Shown: piece by piece, positions 26,901 to 35,183 of the stretch | How positions within the stretch are numbered: position 1 is the stretch's first letter | Layout: the number at the start of each line of letters is the position of its first letter | Notes under the pieces: generated by a model | The model's database searches: none | Told to the model about the DNA's origin: nothing | What the model saw: the letters and a program-made list of their open reading frames with translations, nothing else | Source of the DNA: G965237725 sp965237725 | GTDB lineage: Bacteria; Pseudomonadota; Gammaproteobacteria; Arenicellales; Poriferihabitantaceae | Length of the DNA stretch: 64,000 nucleotides | NCBI GenBank assembly: GCA_965237725.1 | Contig: OZ250151.1 | Location: 3,534,001-3,598,000 of the forward strand | Reading direction: 5' to 3' | Position numbers and translations under genes: made by a program

Positions 26901-29900
26901 CATCATTACCAGCTTCGAAGTATTTACCCTTGCTCAAAATGATGGCAGTTTTTCAGCGGATATAGCCGCATTCGATAACGAACCGTTTACCTTGTTTAGC
27001 GTTGATGCTGCAGGTAACCAGGGACCGTCATTTGTACTGGTCCCACCAAACCCGCCGTCTTTAATTCAGGATCCAGTCGGAAATCGTATTGCACCTTTAG
27101 GCAAAACAACGAGCTTTACGATCACAGCAAATGATAGCGATGGCGATCCCATAACCCTGGGCGTGACCCCGTTGCCCCTGCTAGATGGCATGACCTATAA
27201 CATCGTCACTGGTGAAGTCAAATTTACTCCATCAGAAGATCAAGTGGGTGATCATGAATTAATCTTTAGCGCCCAGACCGATGATGAGCGGGTAACCGAA
27301 ACCGTTAATCTTACCGTCCCAGCCATCCAGGCTTCTGACCCAACCATATTTAGCGGTCGGGTGCTCGATGCCAATAGTTTTGAGCAGGGCGATCTTGTTC
27401 CATTGGTCGGCGCGACGATCTCATTTCTGAATAGTGGCGTTATCACCACAACAGATTTCGACGGTTATTTTAGCTTAAGCAATCTACCACCCAGTGCGTT
27501 AGTATTTTCCATTGATGCCAGCACCGCCGCTCTAGGACCTGGTGGCGCCATCTATGCGTCGTTCCGCGAAGCGCTGAATCTGGTGCAAGGAACAACCAAT
27601 CTTGTCGAGCGGCCATTTACCATGCCGAGGATTGCCGTTGATAGTTTGACTACAGTGGATCCAGCTCAGACTACTGTGGTTACCAACGCCGATTTAGAAA
27701 TTTCTATCGAAGTTCCGCCCAATACGGCGTTTAACGAAGATGGCAGCCCGTTTACCGGTCAGATTTCCATTAGCGAAGTTCCTCGGGATTTAGCACCAGC
27801 TGCCCTGCCTGAGTTTCTCGATCCCGCCGTTTTAATTACTATTCAGCCTGCGGGACTGGTTTTTGCAACACCCGTACCCATTACGTTTCCAAACATCAGT
27901 GAATTACCCATTGGTGCGGAAGTGGATATCTGGTCTCTTGATCCAATTCTGGGGCAATTCGGAATTGTGGGTATAGGCCAGGTCAATGGAGATGGCACAA
28001 TCATCGAAACCATCAGTGGCGGTATTAGAAGAGCAGACTGGCATGCAAATAACCCACCAGGCCCCGGTGATGACCCACCTCCTGATAATCCAGATGGCCC
28101 CTGTGGCGACTGTCCAAAAGGCGCTGGTGCATCAATGTTTAGTTTATCTGATGGTCATGTGTCAGAAGATTTTAGTTTGCCTGTATATCGGTCACTGGAA
28201 TCTAGTCGATCTTTAAGTTTCGATTATCGAACCTCCAGAGCTTATCCACGCCCAACAATAGGTTTCGATGGGATAAATTCAGTTCGAAATACCGTACCAC
28301 AATTAATTTCTTACAGCCTGGAAATAGCTGGAGTAATACAGGGGGAAACCGTATACATCGACCCTTCAGATTTGGAAGTAAATATCGACGAAGATTTCCG
28401 AATCCGGATTGCGTTCGACGGCGCTGATTTTGAATCTGGGATGTATGACTATCGTATAAAAGTGACCAATCACTTTCGAAGGGGTGCGAATATGTCTGCG
28501 TTTTTTGACGGTCGCGTTATGGTCGAAAATGAAATTGATAGCGACTTTGGCACAGGCTGGATGATCAAAGATTTATATCGATTGGCATTTAACCTAGATA
28601 GTAGCGTAACGTTACTTACACCCCATTCCAATTCATTTAACTATTTGCTACAGCCCGATGGTAGCTACCTGGAACCCGATAGTAATTTTGCCACACTGGG
28701 GAAAAACCCTGACGGCAGCTTTACCCATACCGAAAAAGACGGCACGGTTATGGAATTTGATAGCGATGGATTACAACGTCAATATCGAGATCGTAATAAC
28801 AATACAATTTCATATGCTTATGATGCAGAAAATAAATTAACTAGCGTTACCGACCCCGTTGGATTGATTACGCAACTTGACTACGACATTAACGGATACT
28901 TGGTGTCAGTGATAGACCCCTCAAATCGAACCAGCAATTTTGAACACGATTTATTTGGCAATCTTACGAAAGTGACTTTTCCCGATGGCACCTTCGAAGA
29001 ATTTGAGTACGATTCAAGAAATCTGTTAATAGCCCATAAAGATGAGCGAGGGAATCGCTATACCGACCGATATGACTTTATCGGCAGGGTGATCGACGGC
29101 ACATTACCCGATGGGACTGTACGCGCAGCAGTCAACTACACCTCCCAGGGACTGGTCGATACAACAACCGGTATTGGATCTATCGATACGCCCGCACCGT
29201 TGCTCCGCCCTGATGAAGTGGAATCGAAATACATCGATGGCCGAGGAAATGATTCAACAAAAACTTTGGACCGACACGGTCGCGCATTAGTGGAAGTCGA
29301 CGAAGTCGGACGTACGACTACTCATACCCGAGACCCTGATTCGAATGCAACGCAAACCGTTAGACCGATCGGATCCGTTGTAAATAGAACCTTTGATGAT
29401 AACGGCAATGTCCTGACCAGCGTGGAAACCTTCAATGGCGCGACTATGACCTATGTCTATGATCAATTCAGTCTCATGACATCTGTGACTAATCCCAGAA
29501 ATCATACATCCAACACCACAAGAGATGCTAAAGGTAATCCCACCTTAGTAGTCAATCATCTCGGTCATACCACTGCCATGGTATACAACACCCAGGGTCT
29601 GGTTACGAGAAGTGAAACTCCCAATGGACTGGTTACAACCTATTTTTATGATGCCAAGGGTTTGCTGGAAACCATGATAGAAACACCCCCAGCAGGCAGC
29701 CCAGGTAATATCCGTACATCAACCTATTCCTACTTCTCAACAGGATTGGTCCAAACCGCCACCAGCCCCGACGGTATTACCTTGACCTACACTTACGACG
29801 AGCGCAGTTTGGTTACGTCGGTTACCGACAATTTGGGTCAATCCATGGTCTATACCTATGATGAACACAAGAACGTCATTCAAACCGAAACCAAAAGCAG

Positions 29901-32118
29901 CGATGGCAGTTTAGCGCTACTGACCAACAGTGTTTATGATGTGCGCAATCGATTGGATCGCACGATCGCACCGCATACGGTTGACCCCAATACCAACCAG
30001 CAACTCAACTCGGTTTATCAACGCATTCTAGATAACAACAGCAATCTTACGGGCATGGTCGATCCCAATAACAATTCATCGAGCTCGGTATTCGATCCGT
30101 TTAATCGCATTATCTCCAGCACCCACCGAGAAAACGGAGTTACTCAGTATGAATACGATGATCAGGATCAGATCATCAAAGTCATCGCCCCCAATGGGGT
30201 TATCACCGAATATGAATACGACATCATCGCGCGCAAGACCAAAGAAATCTCAGCGGACCGCGGTACCCTGATCTATGGCTATGATCTGGCGAATAATGTC
30301 ATCAGTATGACCGAAGGGCGGGGCATTACCACCACCCTGGTCTATGATGAACTGGAACGGTTAATCACCAAGAGCTATCCCAACACGATCCCAGGCAAAG
30401 ACGAGAATTTGGCCTATGACTATGATTGCGAGATTGAACCCCAGAAACTCGCCATCGGCCGGCTGTGTCAACGAGACGATGAATCAGGCGTCTATGACTA
30501 CGCTTACGATGCCTGGGGTAATCTAATCACTCAAACCTTCACCGAGATCAGTGGCACGGCCTATACCACCGCCTACCAATACGATGAAGGCAATCATGTG
30601 GTGACCACCACCTATCCCTCATCCCGCCAACTCAGTTTAACGAGAGATGGCCTTAGAAGACTCACCGCCATCGATACGACCTTAAATGGCAGTCCTCAGA
30701 ATATCGTACATAATATGACCTATCGGGGAGATAACCAGGTCTTAAGCGCAACCTATGGTAATGGCCTTGAAGATAGCCGCAGCTATGACCTGCAAGGCCG
30801 ACTCTTAACCCAACGCTTAATCAAACCCAATACAGCAGTGATAGATGATCGCACGTATACTTATGATCCCAACAGCAATGTGATTGATATCCAGACCAAT
30901 TATGAGAATAATGCCTATATCTATGATAAACGGGATCGATTGATCAATGATGAGGTGGATGATCTGATGAGCAGTCTCAATAACGCCATCTATGGCTATG
31001 ACCTCAATGACAATCGTCAAATCCGGGCCAACCAAGAATCCAACACCTTTGATGGCGATACGTTGTATAGCTACGCCCCTAATACTAATCGATTATTAGT
31101 TGAAGACACTATTGACCTCAGTCAAAACACGGTCGATAACAACATCGACCGTCAGATGGTTTATAACGATGTGGGTCGATTGTTTGAAGTTTATGATCAG
31201 GGCAATAAAACAGCGGAGTATATCTATAACGATCAAGGTCAACGCACCCGAAAGACCCTATTTACCAACAATGCCCCCACAGAGACCACAATCTATCACT
31301 ATAACCAAGGGGGCTTGTTGATTACGGAGACTGACCAAAACGGCAATCTCAGACGAGACTATATCTGGAGCGATACCAGTCAACCTCTGGCTCAGATTGA
31401 TATCAACAATGAAAACAATCCCACGAACACCGAACAGATTATTTATTTACACAATGATCACCTGTTAACCAACCGACTGGCTACAGACCCAAGTCAGGAA
31501 ATCATCTGGCGATGGGAAGGGGAAGCCTTTGGTGAAACGAAAGCAGACGAGGACCCTGATAACGACACAACAAACACAATCGTTAATCTTAGATTCCCTG
31601 GTCAATACAACGACGAAGAGACCAACTGGTATTACAACTGGAATCGATATTATGACCCAACAACAGGCAGATATATTACAAGTGACCCGATTGGGTTGCA
31701 AGGTGGGGTTAATACTTATGGGTACGTCGGCGGCAACCCTGTTAGAAGAGCTGATCCAAGTGGCCTGAAACCTGTACGACCAATTAATCCTTACAATAAC
31801 CCGCTTTCTAATCTCGATGACGCAATTGATTTTATGTTTGATTTAAGATGTAATTTCTCAAGTGGATTTGAACGTGCGAAAATTAACAAAGATATAGAAG
31901 ACTTTAGATATACTTTTTCAAAATGTGATAAACGATTTGTCCAGATTTCTTATAGGGTTGATCCAAGTGGATGTAAAAATAACTTTAAAGTGTTTTTTAG
32001 CCGTAATCCGTTTCCGCCTTGTTTGATTGGTGAATATGATACTAATATACGAAGGGTGTCAAATGGATGCGAGCAATTTTCGGTAAACGGTTTGAGAGAT
32101 ACAGAATGTTGTGGTTAA
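23932..32118 (+). CDS. Giant RHS/YD-repeat protein with chitin-binding-like and Ig-like modules
   Basis: The product has about 2,728 residues. ATG 23932 is preferred (GTGGAA upstream) over a TTG at 23914. In order: a membrane segment after a 40-residue N-region (about 41-58); two CBM5/12-like modules (24247-24549 and 24712-24864), apparently inserted in a beta-propeller-like region; a (Gly-Ser-Lys)n tract inside the first; a cadherin-like domain; four Ig-like repeats of about 83 residues (about 25780-26790); another cadherin-like domain; a carboxypeptidase-regulatory-like domain; a ZU5-like stretch; then YD repeats (about 28560-31400). The RHS core ends at G-G-N-P-V-R-R-A-D-P-S-G-L (about 31727-31766). 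After it comes a 113-residue Cys-rich tip unlike the rest. Such proteins encase and deliver a C-terminal toxin. The tip's activity is unknown. Confidence 0.9.
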   Translation: MKPNWKYCRIWVASVFRVSSRRKNSNGRLSHPIEQVGKTTLGGAIFLVFMGMGALIWQSHVTGQVSQPINSAPWVGEITGIFKLDTDGQLVNHFKLGEEIEDRDIDCSPLEEWQEKVKYRKGDFVQHNGNAWRANKKTKKEPKAGGKGSKGPKGSKGSRGSKGSKGSKGSKGSKGSKGSKGSKGSKGSKGNGSKGKGSNWALLGPCASDSNDKSTGVIGLIDDESILWAYLHDHRLYQINTDSEQITEIIFPDPPQDGNFDCADLNLWDASEKYKKNDFIEFIGHAWEAKKSTSKEPDLSSDKYWKDLGECIADVNYAGHLITDGQVLWLARGRQIIRYENAIAESFETINPVNAITWDEISQQLWVASGTTFERRIANGTIVDVDSLTNGPVTAMGVDLRNGYLWLSTNSGVLSQYDANSTFIGNLILPMGVVEHIISDNQGGLWVADASKVINLDEFGNIVQILEPVLGGSAIRDITVAADGSLWIATADQLWRYDDVQGLTQEWVAPSANPIIVNVLSQQVSHNNPPEITSDPITDAILNDNYSYDVIATDADGDDLEFQLTAAPVGMTIDEFTGSILWLADSIGDFDVTVEVFDTRGGVDSQSFTVSVIDPDTTPPVITLTSPQNGLLTNNSVLSIVGFIDEIATLSLNGSPLSQNPDLSFGATVSLVEGINNFVLNGVDPSGNSSDVLFSVTLDSIAPQIVVSSPSDGDLTNEENQSVEGSLSESAVLTINDQSVTVHPSLDFTSALTLIEGNNTITLVATDPVGNQSTTNLSVTLDSIAPEITNLVPISGSFTNIPNQTISGQLSEPGSVTVNGNAATVNKDDSFVFTPFALTEGANLIDITATDSAGNFTDAQINITLDTVAPVIQLDAPNNNVQFNNPDVLFEGTVSELVNLTINGDAIALENDNSFSATLTLLEGDNSGDIVATDFAGNPTTITRQINIDSIPPAAIDQGLVNRGNPTNEIVMVSGLPGAAEPGSLVHIINIITSFEVFTLAQNDGSFSADIAAFDNEPFTLFSVDAAGNQGPSFVLVPPNPPSLIQDPVGNRIAPLGKTTSFTITANDSDGDPITLGVTPLPLLDGMTYNIVTGEVKFTPSEDQVGDHELIFSAQTDDERVTETVNLTVPAIQASDPTIFSGRVLDANSFEQGDLVPLVGATISFLNSGVITTTDFDGYFSLSNLPPSALVFSIDASTAALGPGGAIYASFREALNLVQGTTNLVERPFTMPRIAVDSLTTVDPAQTTVVTNADLEISIEVPPNTAFNEDGSPFTGQISISEVPRDLAPAALPEFLDPAVLITIQPAGLVFATPVPITFPNISELPIGAEVDIWSLDPILGQFGIVGIGQVNGDGTIIETISGGIRRADWHANNPPGPGDDPPPDNPDGPCGDCPKGAGASMFSLSDGHVSEDFSLPVYRSLESSRSLSFDYRTSRAYPRPTIGFDGINSVRNTVPQLISYSLEIAGVIQGETVYIDPSDLEVNIDEDFRIRIAFDGADFESGMYDYRIKVTNHFRRGANMSAFFDGRVMVENEIDSDFGTGWMIKDLYRLAFNLDSSVTLLTPHSNSFNYLLQPDGSYLEPDSNFATLGKNPDGSFTHTEKDGTVMEFDSDGLQRQYRDRNNNTISYAYDAENKLTSVTDPVGLITQLDYDINGYLVSVIDPSNRTSNFEHDLFGNLTKVTFPDGTFEEFEYDSRNLLIAHKDERGNRYTDRYDFIGRVIDGTLPDGTVRAAVNYTSQGLVDTTTGIGSIDTPAPLLRPDEVESKYIDGRGNDSTKTLDRHGRALVEVDEVGRTTTHTRDPDSNATQTVRPIGSVVNRTFDDNGNVLTSVETFNGATMTYVYDQFSLMTSVTNPRNHTSNTTRDAKGNPTLVVNHLGHTTAMVYNTQGLVTRSETPNGLVTTYFYDAKGLLETMIETPPAGSPGNIRTSTYSYFSTGLVQTATSPDGITLTYTYDERSLVTSVTDNLGQSMVYTYDEHKNVIQTETKSSDGSLALLTNSVYDVRNRLDRTIAPHTVDPNTNQQLNSVYQRILDNNSNLTGMVDPNNNSSSSVFDPFNRIISSTHRENGVTQYEYDDQDQIIKVIAPNGVITEYEYDIIARKTKEISADRGTLIYGYDLANNVISMTEGRGITTTLVYDELERLITKSYPNTIPGKDENLAYDYDCEIEPQKLAIGRLCQRDDESGVYDYAYDAWGNLITQTFTEISGTAYTTAYQYDEGNHVVTTTYPSSRQLSLTRDGLRRLTAIDTTLNGSPQNIVHNMTYRGDNQVLSATYGNGLEDSRSYDLQGRLLTQRLIKPNTAVIDDRTYTYDPNSNVIDIQTNYENNAYIYDKRDRLINDEVDDLMSSLNNAIYGYDLNDNRQIRANQESNTFDGDTLYSYAPNTNRLLVEDTIDLSQNTVDNNIDRQMVYNDVGRLFEVYDQGNKTAEYIYNDQGQRTRKTLFTNNAPTETTIYHYNQGGLLITETDQNGNLRRDYIWSDTSQPLAQIDINNENNPTNTEQIIYLHNDHLLTNRLATDPSQEIIWRWEGEAFGETKADEDPDNDTTNTIVNLRFPGQYNDEETNWYYNWNRYYDPTTGRYITSDPIGLQGGVNTYGYVGGNPVRRADPSGLKPVRPINPYNNPLSNLDDAIDFMFDLRCNFSSGFERAKINKDIEDFRYTFSKCDKRFVQISYRVDPSGCKNNFKVFFSRNPFPPCLIGEYDTNIRRVSNGCEQFSVNGLRDTECCG
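24367..24528 (+). repeat. 9-bp tandem repeat encoding (Gly-Ser-Lys)n
   Basis: About 160 bases consist of imperfect copies of a 9-bp unit (AAAGGTTCC / AAGGGTTCC / AAGGGATCG), encoding a run of Lys-Gly-Ser triplets with a few Pro, Arg or Asn changes. It interrupts the first chitin-binding-like module of the giant YD-repeat protein between the segment ending K-K-E-P-K and N-W-A-L-L-G-P-C; the second module has only a short loop there. Units of 9 bp keep the frame when copy number changes. Confidence 0.85.
31770..32115 (+). other. Variable C-terminal tip of the RHS protein (toxin candidate)
   Basis: This marks the region after the conserved D-P-S-G-L end of the RHS core. It encodes about 115 residues with seven Cys (in R-C-N-F, K-C-D-K, G-C-K-N, P-C-L-I, G-C-E-Q and E-C-C-G at the end), is visibly more AT-rich than the core and shows no nuclease, deaminase or protease motif I recognise. 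This is where RHS systems swap toxin domains. A disulfide-bonded secreted toxin is an inference. Confidence 0.55.
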
Positions 32119-32816
32119 TTAAATTATCGAAAATTATTTCAATAGTGCTCGTTGTGCAATCACCAAGCTGGGGAGCAGATTTTTCGTATGATAGAGTATT
32201 TGATCTCTATTTAAATGGGCAGAATGAATCTGCTTTAAAGATCGTAAATAACATCATATCTCAAAACTCTAATGACGTTAAGGCAATATATATACGGGGG
32301 CTGGTTAACGAAGCTTTAAGACTTTGTAATCAATCGATAGATGATTTTTCAAAGGTTATTAATTATGCTAATGAATACAACGTTGGCGCAATAAATCAAG
32401 ATATTGCGCGAGTTAAATTACACATTGGAAATTTAGACGATGCCAATCGGTTTTTGAGTTTAACTAACACGCATAAAGGTCATGCGTATTATTTGTTAGA
32501 GGGAAGAATTGCAGTTGTGGAAAAGGAATACACTAAAGCGGTTGAGTCTTTTGAGACTGGACTGAAAGAGTTGACATCATCTTCAACTTGTAACAGCGTA
32601 GATTCTGGTTGTTATAGCCCAGATGAAATTGAATTGATTCAGTTGTTATCAAATGCGTACCTATCATTGGGAAAAGTAGAAGACGTAAATCGTGTGCTTG
32701 CTTTGGGTCGAAATAGAAATCCTGGAGCGCCAATACAATCTTTTGATATCAACTACATTCAGGGTTTCAATAATTTATTTGAGAGTAATGTTTTAACATA
32801 TAGTTGTAAAAAGTAG
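32106..32816 (+). CDS. Exported TPR-like protein overlapping the RHS gene end
   Basis: ATG 32106 overlaps the RHS stop by 13 bases and gives a 236-residue protein starting MLWLIKLSKIISIVLVVQS, a signal peptide. A longer frame from 32067 would add 13 residues inside the RHS tip. The body has TPR-like helix pairs (for example D-L-Y-L-N-G-Q-N-E-S-A-L-K-I-V, A-I-Y-I-R-G-L-V-N-E-A). Two Cys in T-C-N-S-V-D-S-G-C and one at the end could form disulfides. Overlap with an RHS tip and export make it the first candidate for a periplasmic immunity or partner protein (inference). Confidence 0.7.
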   Translation: MLWLIKLSKIISIVLVVQSPSWGADFSYDRVFDLYLNGQNESALKIVNNIISQNSNDVKAIYIRGLVNEALRLCNQSIDDFSKVINYANEYNVGAINQDIARVKLHIGNLDDANRFLSLTNTHKGHAYYLLEGRIAVVEKEYTKAVESFETGLKELTSSSTCNSVDSGCYSPDEIELIQLLSNAYLSLGKVEDVNRVLALGRNRNPGAPIQSFDINYIQGFNNLFESNVLTYSCKK

Positions 32817-32885
32817 GGAAACAAAAATAAGTGGGTGTCAGAGTGTTAATTATTTCAATTGGAAACTATAGTCATCACTAAATCA

Positions 32886-33167
32886 ATGCCCTACTTACCC
32901 AAACGAATAATGCAATTTGTAGAAAATTGTGGTTCAAACGTTAGGAAAATTAAGCGTGAATTAGTTTGCGTGTTTTCTGATGAATATACGTCGTCGGACG
33001 CAATTCTGGTCTATAAAAACGATTGGGATTATGATGATTCACACAATTATTATTCAACCGCGCTTGAAGCGGGAAAATGTCTAGAGAATCAAGAAGCACA
33101 TGCATACTCGATTGCTGCTTTAAAACCGGAAGCCTTTGTATTCTTTCTAAAAGATTACATTCTTTAA
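32886..33167 (+). CDS. Small protein of unknown function, possible immunity protein
   Basis: From ATG 32886 the ORF gives 93 residues, starting MPYLPKRIMQFVENCGSNVR. A TTG at 32859 would add nine. There is no signal peptide, no membrane segment and no motif I recognise. Several Tyr/Asp-rich stretches (N-D-W-D-Y-D-D-S-H-N-Y-Y) are seen. AT-rich like its neighbours. It ends seven bases before the DUF5677-like gene. No clear ribosome-binding site was found, so coding status is moderately supported. Confidence 0.5.
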   Translation: MPYLPKRIMQFVENCGSNVRKIKRELVCVFSDEYTSSDAILVYKNDWDYDDSHNYYSTALEAGKCLENQEAHAYSIAALKPEAFVFFLKDYIL

Positions 33168-33174
33168 TAGAGAT

Positions 33175-33864
33175 ATGATTGAAAATTTGCAAAAGGATGT
33201 AAAGTTTTATCAAGAAATTCTCAAGATATCTCACGTGCAGTCTGCCGTAATTGATATTTCAAACCAGGAAAAGTGGAAACTCCCTATTGCAATGTATTGT
33301 CGCGCAATTGAGCTAACTGAAGCGATAAACAATTTGGATCAAAATGGGCAGATTAATGCAGGTACGATTTTGTGTCGAAGCCTGTTTGAGTTGCACGTGG
33401 ATTTTCTGTTGTGCTTGAGCGATCTCAATTACTTGAATCAAATGCGGAGAAATGAACTCCCTGGCGAAATAGAGATGGAAAAATCTTTCGAGGACTCTCA
33501 AATCCTTGTAGACCTCGAATCTGAATTAGAAGAATTAAAAGAAAATGGATATTCGAAAATTAATATCCAGCAAAAGTTTAAAAAACTGGAGTCAATCCCA
33601 AATTGGTCTAATTTGTACGATGGACACTATCGGTCGCTTTGTATTGAGACTCACAACTCTAGTCGTAGTTTAATATCGGCACACATAGATGATTCGGAAT
33701 CTGAAATTAAATTTGGAAGAGGAGTTGGGATGTCTAGCGGAAAGTTCTCTGTTACGAGGAAGCAAGTGGCTCTAACATTGGGTATGATGTCGAGACTGAT
33801 ACATAATCTTTTATGTACTGGAAGATCAAACAAATTTGACGCGGTAATTAAAAAGTACAAGTAG
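33175..33864 (+). CDS. DUF5677-like (HEPN-type) protein
   Basis: The 229-residue soluble protein is mostly helical and contains A-G-T-I-L-C-R-S-L-F-E-L-H-V-D-F-L (about 62-78), which fits the R-S-x-x-E region of DUF5677/HEPN-like proteins. The H-N-S-S-R-S-L near 160 and the G-M-M-S-R-L-I-H-N-L-L end also fit a HEPN-like bundle. Members are poorly known and often occur near defence genes. It follows the 93-residue ORF closely. The family call is from memory of a short pattern only. Confidence 0.55.
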   Translation: MIENLQKDVKFYQEILKISHVQSAVIDISNQEKWKLPIAMYCRAIELTEAINNLDQNGQINAGTILCRSLFELHVDFLLCLSDLNYLNQMRRNELPGEIEMEKSFEDSQILVDLESELEELKENGYSKINIQQKFKKLESIPNWSNLYDGHYRSLCIETHNSSRSLISAHIDDSESEIKFGRGVGMSSGKFSVTRKQVALTLGMMSRLIHNLLCTGRSNKFDAVIKKYK

Positions 33865-33948
33865 GAGAAATAAGTGCACATCCCAGTTAATTTTACTCAA
33901 CACGACAATTGGCCCTAAATTTCCATGGACAGTTTACATAATTCTATT

Positions 33949-34036
33949 GACTGCGAGACTGAGCCCCAGAAATTGGCCATCGGCCGCCTGTGTCAGCGGA
34001 ATGATGAATCGGGGCTGTATGAATATGCATACGACG
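33949..34036 (+). pseudogene. Remnant of an RHS core, copy 1
   Basis: The translation D-C-E-T-E-P-Q-K-L-A-I-G-R-L-C-Q-R and then N-D-E-S-G-L-Y-E-Y-A-Y-D matches the giant YD-repeat protein where its gene reads 30424-30511, with mostly silent base changes. A stop follows 15 bases later. Upstream sequence does not continue the match. This is a decayed, displaced piece of another RHS gene. Confidence 0.85.
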
Positions 34037-34058
34037 TCTTCTTTATCTAGATTCCTCA

Positions 34059-35183
34059 TTATGAATCTAACAATCGTTCGCGCTCTAAAATTTTTCGAAT
34101 TTCTTCGAATACCGCTTTAATATTTCCTTTAGGAAATCGAATTTGCCCTAATCCTTCAATATTGCTAAATTGATCACATCCTTCTTCCAATAAAACGACT
34201 GCCTTAGTGAAACCTAGACGTCCTTGAAACAATCCAGCCTCATGGACCACGTTCATCCTAGCTTGTATTCCACCATCAGCTCTTTCGTCTTCTGCGGTCA
34301 TGATCACAAAAGCAATTGCCGCGGAATCCAGCATTTCAGATAGCCTTGCAATATTCGTTACCCCAGCCACGGGTAGACGATTAAACTCATCCCAACGTAA
34401 CTTCAATCGATCTTGTAGGAAATCTTTTAAGTCGTGCCAAACTAATGATTGACCATGCCCGATAAAAACATTCATCCTATTTCCATCAAGAGTCTTTTCT
34501 CCTAGGCTCTTTTTTTCTAAATGCGATGCAACTTTGATAGCTATTTTTTCCGCAGATGTACAGATATTGAATGAGTGACGAATAGAATGCACTTCCGATA
34601 AATAGCTGATATGCGGCGGCACCTGTGAGCCTTGTCCGAAGACTATTGTATCGCGAGTCATAATTTGGCCCTCTGGTGAGATATATTTCGATATATCCGC
34701 TGGTGACAAACTTTTTAGTTGCTCTAAATCATCATTTAATTTGTCCAAAATACCATCTCCTTTCTTATCGAGTTCAATTTGTATGATTGAATTAATTTCT
34801 GATTTGGTGTGCTCGAATATGTTTTCAGCTTCTTCGGCTTGCTTTTGTGCGAACTTTAAAGACGGCTTCCCTGCTAACTTTTCTATGTGAGCTTTAACGT
34901 CTTCTATTTGAAATTCTTTCCAATGACCACGTGAACCATAATCGCCAAATGTGTTCTTTAACCCCCATTCTTGACTAAAGTGCGCTCCAGGCGGAGGCGC
35001 TTTGAACCCTTTGTAGTAAATACGTGAATGATAGCCTAACCAAGATCCGGAAAAGGATTTTTGAACCTGCGATACGGCTGCTTCTAGTTCATCCAATGGT
35101 TGTGAAACATCTTGAATTTCTGATTTGCTTGCCACTTCATTTAGTTTTTTAGCAAGGGAAAATAATTCCTCAATATTTGACAA
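34059..35183 (-). CDS. Stand-alone TIR-like (CAP12/Pycsar-type) effector
   Basis: This 374-residue protein has a helical N-terminal region (about 1-235) of unknown fold, containing S-W-L-G-Y-H-S-R-I-Y-Y and P-P-P-G-A-H-F-S-Q-E-W-G. The C-terminal domain (about 237-365) reads like the TIR domain of CD-NTase-associated protein 12: N-V-F-I-G-H-G-Q-S, D-S-A-A-I-A-F-V-I-M-T-A-E-D-E and N-V-V-H-E-A-G-L-F-Q-G-R-L-G. The Glu in V-H-E-A-G is the likely NAD-cleaving residue. No cyclase or STING-like gene lies next to it, so the N-terminal half may sense infection itself. Anti-phage function is inferred. Confidence 0.8.
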   Translation of the reverse strand: MSNIEELFSLAKKLNEVASKSEIQDVSQPLDELEAAVSQVQKSFSGSWLGYHSRIYYKGFKAPPPGAHFSQEWGLKNTFGDYGSRGHWKEFQIEDVKAHIEKLAGKPSLKFAQKQAEEAENIFEHTKSEINSIIQIELDKKGDGILDKLNDDLEQLKSLSPADISKYISPEGQIMTRDTIVFGQGSQVPPHISYLSEVHSIRHSFNICTSAEKIAIKVASHLEKKSLGEKTLDGNRMNVFIGHGQSLVWHDLKDFLQDRLKLRWDEFNRLPVAGVTNIARLSEMLDSAAIAFVIMTAEDERADGGIQARMNVVHEAGLFQGRLGFTKAVVLLEEGCDQFSNIEGLGQIRFPKGNIKAVFEEIRKILERERLLDS

